DNA of 64,000 bases from Luidia sarsii (taxonomy: Eukaryota > Echinodermata > Asteroidea > Paxillosida > Luidiidae). Below are positions 59,425 to 64,000 of the stretch, piece after piece. The notes under the pieces were generated by a model. That model saw only the letters and a program-made list of their open reading frames with translations. It ran no database searches and was not told where the DNA came from. Numbering within the stretch: position 1 is the first letter of the stretch; every line of letters starts with the position of its first letter. The translations under genes were made by a program, and so were the position numbers. The stretch is from NCBI GenBank assembly GCA_949987565.1, contig OX465107.1, positions 16,114,622-16,178,621 of the forward strand, in the 5' to 3' direction.

Positions 59425-60890
59425 GTGAGTCCGGGCCGATGAAGCACACAACCCGTTCCGTCACTCCACGAACCCAGCCAGGAATGAGTTTCCACGAGAG
59501 AGAAAAAAAATACCAAAAACAAAACAAGAAGGACGGTCCGGGGACGGCTGAGTCCCCCGCAGCCAAATTGCAAGTTATCCCACGACAAGAAAAGAGGCCA
59601 CGGCTCGCAGAATAACCACTAGCAATCATTTGCTCCGAGAACGGCGGGGGAAAAGAGCTAGGTCCGTCCGAACTGACACGCTTGGTCGACAACAAGACGG
59701 CGTTCTTGGTTATGGCGGTCGGCACCGAAGATTGGCACCTTGTCTCTCCACAATGCAATAGCGCGTGTTCACACCAAGTGTAACCGACTGGGTTTTTTTG
59801 TACGGCCGCGCACTAACAGAAAAAGCAGACGACATTTTTTTTTAACTCTGGCGCTTCACAATGGACGCGCCACGCACGTGGCTGAACATGTCAGTTGTCA
59901 GGATCGGCGCCGCTCAAAATATTGATTGACAACTGCTGTTTTATTGGCATTGATGTTCGTCGTTGTTTTGTTTATTTTTTTTAAACAGAATTGGTTAAAT
60001 TATTTTTTTTTATTATTCAGTTTTTACCATCTTCTCTCGTGCCTTCTAGAAAAATAATTATTCGTTGATATCCGTATTAATAATTACTTCAATAAATTAT
60101 ATGAATTTAAAGTTCACCGTGAACAGATAGCGCATTATGTGAAATTCATACAGCCATCGCCTTTTGCAATGCAAATGATCGAGGCTGAACGACTGAAGGT
60201 CACTGTTGGCATGTCGTACTGGGAAAAATACAGTCGCCTCAAGTTATATTAATGACAATTCGCCACAGATGCGGGAAGGTATATGAATGTTATGCGGATA
60301 TCTATAGTGATGAGGGGGTTATGTTTAAAGAAGAAAAACCAGGTGGCCGATTTCATGCATATATGAGTAAAAAAAAGAACAATTTAGAATGAAGGGCATT
60401 CCAATGTGGCTTTTGATGGGAAAGAGAGGCCAGCAATCGTCCACTGATTATGCGCACACGTGTACATTTGCATTATTATATACACTGTACACTTGGATTT
60501 ATTATCGCTATGCTAAATTAAGTATGCCGACCCCTAAAACTCATTGTGGTTCAAGCAACAGAGAGAAAGGTTGCAAGCAAAAATAAATTTAGTCCACTAT
60601 CCAGGATGTGTATGGTGGTTTTTTTTTGGTTTTTTTAAGAAAGTGGGGTACTCTTATGCAGAGTATTTTTGGTGCTTCAGGAGACAGCTGTATGGCACTG
60701 CTTTCCAATGCTAGTGTGTGTATACAGGTATTTTACACACACCAACAGTTTGTCTGCGAAATTGGCCCTTGGATAAAGGCAGCTGAAAGAATCTCGGGAA
60801 TACAGATCAGAGTGTTATTACATTACCAATAACGTCTGCAACAAAACACCGATACAAGAGACACATCACCATTTTCCAGTTCTGGTCTGC
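59425..60890. other. GC-rich then AT-rich stretch, no firm gene
   Basis: GC-rich to about 59900 with open frames on both strands, then AT-rich with T runs. No exon borders or known families were recognised. Confidence 0.4.
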
Positions 60891-60903
60891 AGGCAGCATT
60901 TAT
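60870..60903 (-). terminator. possible polyadenylation signal for a minus-strand transcript
   Basis: The minus strand reads AATAAA at 60903-60898. Downstream come GCTGCCTGCAG and then a GT-rich stretch (GGTGATGTG, TTGTATCGGTG, TTTTGTTG). That order, hexamer then GT-rich element 20-50 bases on, is the standard metazoan 3'-end layout. It would end a gene whose body lies to the right, possibly beyond the window. A single hexamer can also occur by chance. Confidence 0.28.
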
Positions 60904-62089
60904 TTGATGGAAATGGCACTTTGTAAGTGGCACATTGTCCAACCAATAATTTATGGGCCATTTGGACAGGCAGTGTACATTCATAATGGTTTAGAAACCT
61001 TTTTTTTTTCCAATGTGTGCTTTGCTGATAGCAGATCTGCTGACCCTTTGCTGCAAATGTTGATGCTTGGATGCATGATTTCCTCGATTGTGTTATTGGA
61101 TGCAAAAGCAAACACACACAAAACAAAAGACAAACAATGAACAATTCAAATACACCCATACCTTCCAATGACGACAACGTTTGTTTTCTACAGACTAACA
61201 AATACTCAAGGGTTTTCACCTCAGGAAGAAGGAATTTAATTGCATGATTCACAAAATCCATTATTAAGTCACGCCTATTAAACAATTCTCAAACAATTTC
61301 CAGCATACATACATACAATCAAAATATTCTCTTTCATTTTAGTTGGCGAACAAATTTGCAACTCATGCTGGCGTAAGCAGCTGTTATAAATAAAGGAGTG
61401 AGCATTGGTTTCTGGTGAGTGTACACGTGTACGTATATATACAAAACTGATAGAAATAATATGGTCGAAAGACTTTATAACAATATAAAAAGAAATTTAA
61501 TTATGAATATGATACAAGTCCTGAATGAAATTTTATAATAACAATAGCGATTGGACGGATTTTTAAATCACATTGGAATGGTCACTCTAGAGCTATTAAT
61601 TACACAAATAATATCAAAAGTCATATTTAACCGTACAACAATGGAAAGATCCTGCAAGCATCACATGACCAAACAAATGAAAACAAATAATATGGACGGA
61701 TTTCAGGCTACAAACCATATATCATGTTGATATTGTTCACATGCCCTGTGTTTTGGACATACATGTACAAGCACAGTACAATGTGGCTGTAGCTTTCCAT
61801 GTTTTGCATTTGAAGTTTTGAACTTGAAATGACAGGGCACCACCTTTTGGAATTTGAGTGTACTGGTTCCCTGTATCTGTCAGTGAGCAGTAACCACACT
61901 ACCAGTTATAATTCTGAACAAACTCAATCATAAGGAACACTGTGTGTTTTCTGTTTAAAGCTGTCTGAAGGCAATATACATACATGAAAATGCATTTCTA
62001 ACAAAATAATAGTGCGTAGTGACTAGCGATAACAAAAAAATGTGCACACGACTTGCTGATTAGAACGACCAAACCGGTTTGCATTACAA

Positions 62090-62170
62090 CCATTGAGACA
62101 GCCGGATGTTTCGATCCTAACAGGACCTTTCCCGAAGGCAGAATCTGCATTTGGAAAGGGTCTTGCGAGA
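62090..62170 (-). other. hammerhead-like or retroelement-associated motif
   Basis: On the minus strand the segment reads CTGCCTTCGGGAAA, then GGTCCTGTTAGGATCGAAAC. GGTCC and GGATC form a short hairpin with loop TGTTA, followed directly by GAAAC. This is the arrangement of hammerhead stem II and the conserved GAAA. The first core box, CUGAUGA, is not intact (CTGCCTT), so catalytic activity is unlikely. From memory, similar GGATCGAAAC motifs recur in invertebrate DNA near Penelope-like and other retroelements. No protein relic lies beside it. Confidence 0.3.
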
Positions 62171-62920
62171 ATCAATGCACTGCAGAATGCCAGCAGCTAT
62201 AGGCATATTCATAGCAGGTCAAAGTTTGGCCCTCGGAAAAAAAAATAAAAAATTAATAATAATAATAATTTTCTTTGAAGGGATACTTCACAGTGGTCTC
62301 ACTGGATTGGAATGATTGTCTCCTATATGTAACTCTAACACTAGCTGGACCTTCACATACTGCAACTGTGTTGCTTTTTGAAGATGTGTTTGGGAAAAGC
62401 ATCGGGTAACACACAAGGTACATGTACTTCCTTTAAGTGAGGCTATTCCTGAGTCTGGAGAGTCAAGGCCAAGCATAAACCGTGAACTCCCCTACTATCT
62501 AATTAAGCTGCTGGTAATGACATTGAAAGTGCCCACCTTTCTAAGAAGAAGACCCCAAACAACAATAACAACCTCTGAGCTTTGCTACGACAACAATTGC
62601 GCCCTGACCGGGCAAAAGAGTGTCCACATTGATCCTCCTGGTCATCTGCAATTCATCGGTCAAGCATATACAGCAGCGGGCAGTGCGTCGGGCCACTCTG
62701 CACTGCTTACTTTGTTAACCAGAGGGTGGACTGGCCACTTATTGGAGGGAGGCTTGACAATGACAATGTATTCAGGAAACGACCCTGTGGATGGGAGCAT
62801 TGCCACAAACTGGCATTGAAATGGACCGACGTTGAAAGGAGCTAGCTATTTTCAGAGCCATCCATCGATATATGGGATTTTCAGATGACCTTCCCATTCA
62901 GTGTAGTCAGCACCGAAAGA

Positions 62921-62959
62921 CACTGTCTCACAGCACTGTCTCACAGCACTGTCTCACAG
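62921..62959. repeat. 13-bp exact tandem repeat, three copies
   Basis: CACTGTCTCACAG is repeated exactly three times without spacers. Confidence 0.95.
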
Positions 62960-64000
62960 ATGACAGCAAATGCACACGGTGACATACATCTATCAAAGAT
63001 GGGGGAGAGGAGGATAATTGTGCAACCCATCCACTCCTCCACCCCAATTCATTTTGCTGACAACCTAAACAGATTTGATTCCTGCCCTGCAGCGTGAGAC
63101 CCGCATCCAATTTGTGACTCCACAACGTCCTTAAATTTACATGCACTCCAGGAACAATCCTGATCCAAACGTTTGCAGTTTGCTAACAAAACAAAAAAAG
63201 CTGCTGTCAGCCAGCTTGATGATGCCGACTGAAAATGACCTGAAATATACACGTCTTGAAAGAGCCCATCCTCAACCGAGTTCCCCCCCCCCCGGAAGGT
63301 CAAAACAATACGACAAACAAGGGAGGAGAGGAGAAGGAGGAGGACAATGGAAGGGTGGGTGGGAGGGGGGCAAATGGAAAGAGAAATGAAGCGGGTGAGC
63401 CAAGGCAAAGTGGGAAGACAATCGGAAGAAAAGAGAGTGAATGAGGAGACAGAAGTCCAAAAGGCTACAATTAGACCCGCAAAAAGTAGGGCAGTCAAAG
63501 GACCGGGAGATGTGAAACAGCATCCACACAATCTTGCCGAGGTTTCATTTCGAGAGCTTGCCATATTTTAAAGCGGATCTATTCCACCTGCTGTCTCTGA
63601 CCCTGACCCTTCCCAAACCTTTGCAATGCCACGAACACATCTGTATTATCTACCAGTACATATGCATGTGCTGTGTAATCTGGTTTAATTTTTGGGGGGT
63701 GGGCCACCTGACTGTAATTTGGTTGGCATATTGGCAATCCTACATGTACATTGGTGCTTTTAATTTGGGCACTTGAGTATTGTTATTACTTGTTCCAATG
63801 CTTTTTATATACAAGTACATGTACACTGTATTATATGTTCTACGTTCCACCCTGTGAAATAATAGATGAAATTAAATGAAATGTTGGGCCTATGGGGATG
63901 AAATTGGAAACCTCCCCATGTCTGGCTTGATAACGTCTGATCAAAAAACCAGTCTGGTAAAACAACACACTCTATTGGGTCCAAAACTGTGCCAATGAGT

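Larger units (their letters stand above)
60904..64000. other. CpG-poorer tail of the window, no coding exon seen
   Basis: CpG is scarcer than elsewhere and long coding-like frames are missing apart from a 100-codon frame at 62517-62819 on the plus strand, which is not recognised. The stretch could be 3' UTR or intron of a minus-strand gene. It includes the hammerhead-like motif at 62090-62170, an AAT run near 62255-62272, the 13-bp triplet at 62921-62959, C11 at 63283-63293 and a purine-rich patch at about 63305-63460. The sequence near 63840-63880 (CACCCTGTGAAATAATAGAT) resembles a LINE 3' tail, weakly. Confidence 0.35.

Noticed and set aside
63049..63564. 171-codon minus-strand frame with hydrophobic stretches
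   Set aside because: It is largely the complement of the purine-rich patch at 63305-63460, without ATG context, domains or borders.
1..64000. CRISPR arrays, operons, rRNA genes or prophage
   Set aside because: No regularly spaced repeats, no bacterial gene organisation and no rRNA-like segments were seen on either strand.

Overview
This is a stretch of eukaryotic nuclear DNA that is poor in genes. It has no operons, no ribosome-binding-site-led reading frames and no long uninterrupted genes. The few coding-like pieces are short and end at splice-like AG and GT signals. CpG is not depleted, a truncated CR1/L2-type LINE ends in an ATT tail, and the palindrome TAGGCCTA occurs at least 18 times. 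Together these suggest a marine invertebrate, most likely a deuterostome such as an echinoderm or hemichordate. That placement is inference; nothing here fixes a species.

Layout. 0-5 kb: intergenic, with an 840-bp pyrimidine tract and copy A of an inverted-repeat (MITE-like) element. 5-11 kb: GC- and CpG-richer, with poly-T/poly-G junctions, a possible minus-strand first exon, and copy B of the same element in the opposite orientation. 11-23 kb: mostly unique sequence with a GA microsatellite, a cluster of CRE palindromes, a foldback element and several GC-rich patches with overlapping open frames. 23-26.5 kb: a second long pyrimidine tract, then a 1-kb purine-rich GAGGAT tract. 26.5-44 kb: a possible minus-strand exon at 31.7-32.0 kb, the LINE relic at 32.7-33.4 kb, a second piece of the foldback family at 39.8 kb, and two facing coding-like segments at 40.2 and 40.7-41.1 kb. 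44.5-49.9 kb: a 2,686-bp unit present twice in direct tandem with no difference that I can see. 50-60 kb: a tRNA-like relic and two splice-bounded candidate exons at 56.5 and 59.2 kb. 60.9-64 kb: CpG-poorer sequence with a minus-strand polyadenylation signal, a hammerhead-like motif and a 13-bp tandem triplet.

No protein family other than the LINE reverse-transcriptase tail could be recognised, and no gene symbol is given. The candidate exons on the minus strand at 56.5, 41.1 and 31.7 kb could belong to one or more genes running right to left, but the reading phases do not join all three directly. I saw no convincing new multi-gene system. The most unusual items are the perfect tandem duplication, the inverted-repeat element family with its TCGCGA-centred palindrome, the extreme excess of TAGGCCTA, and the repeated T-run/G-run junctions.
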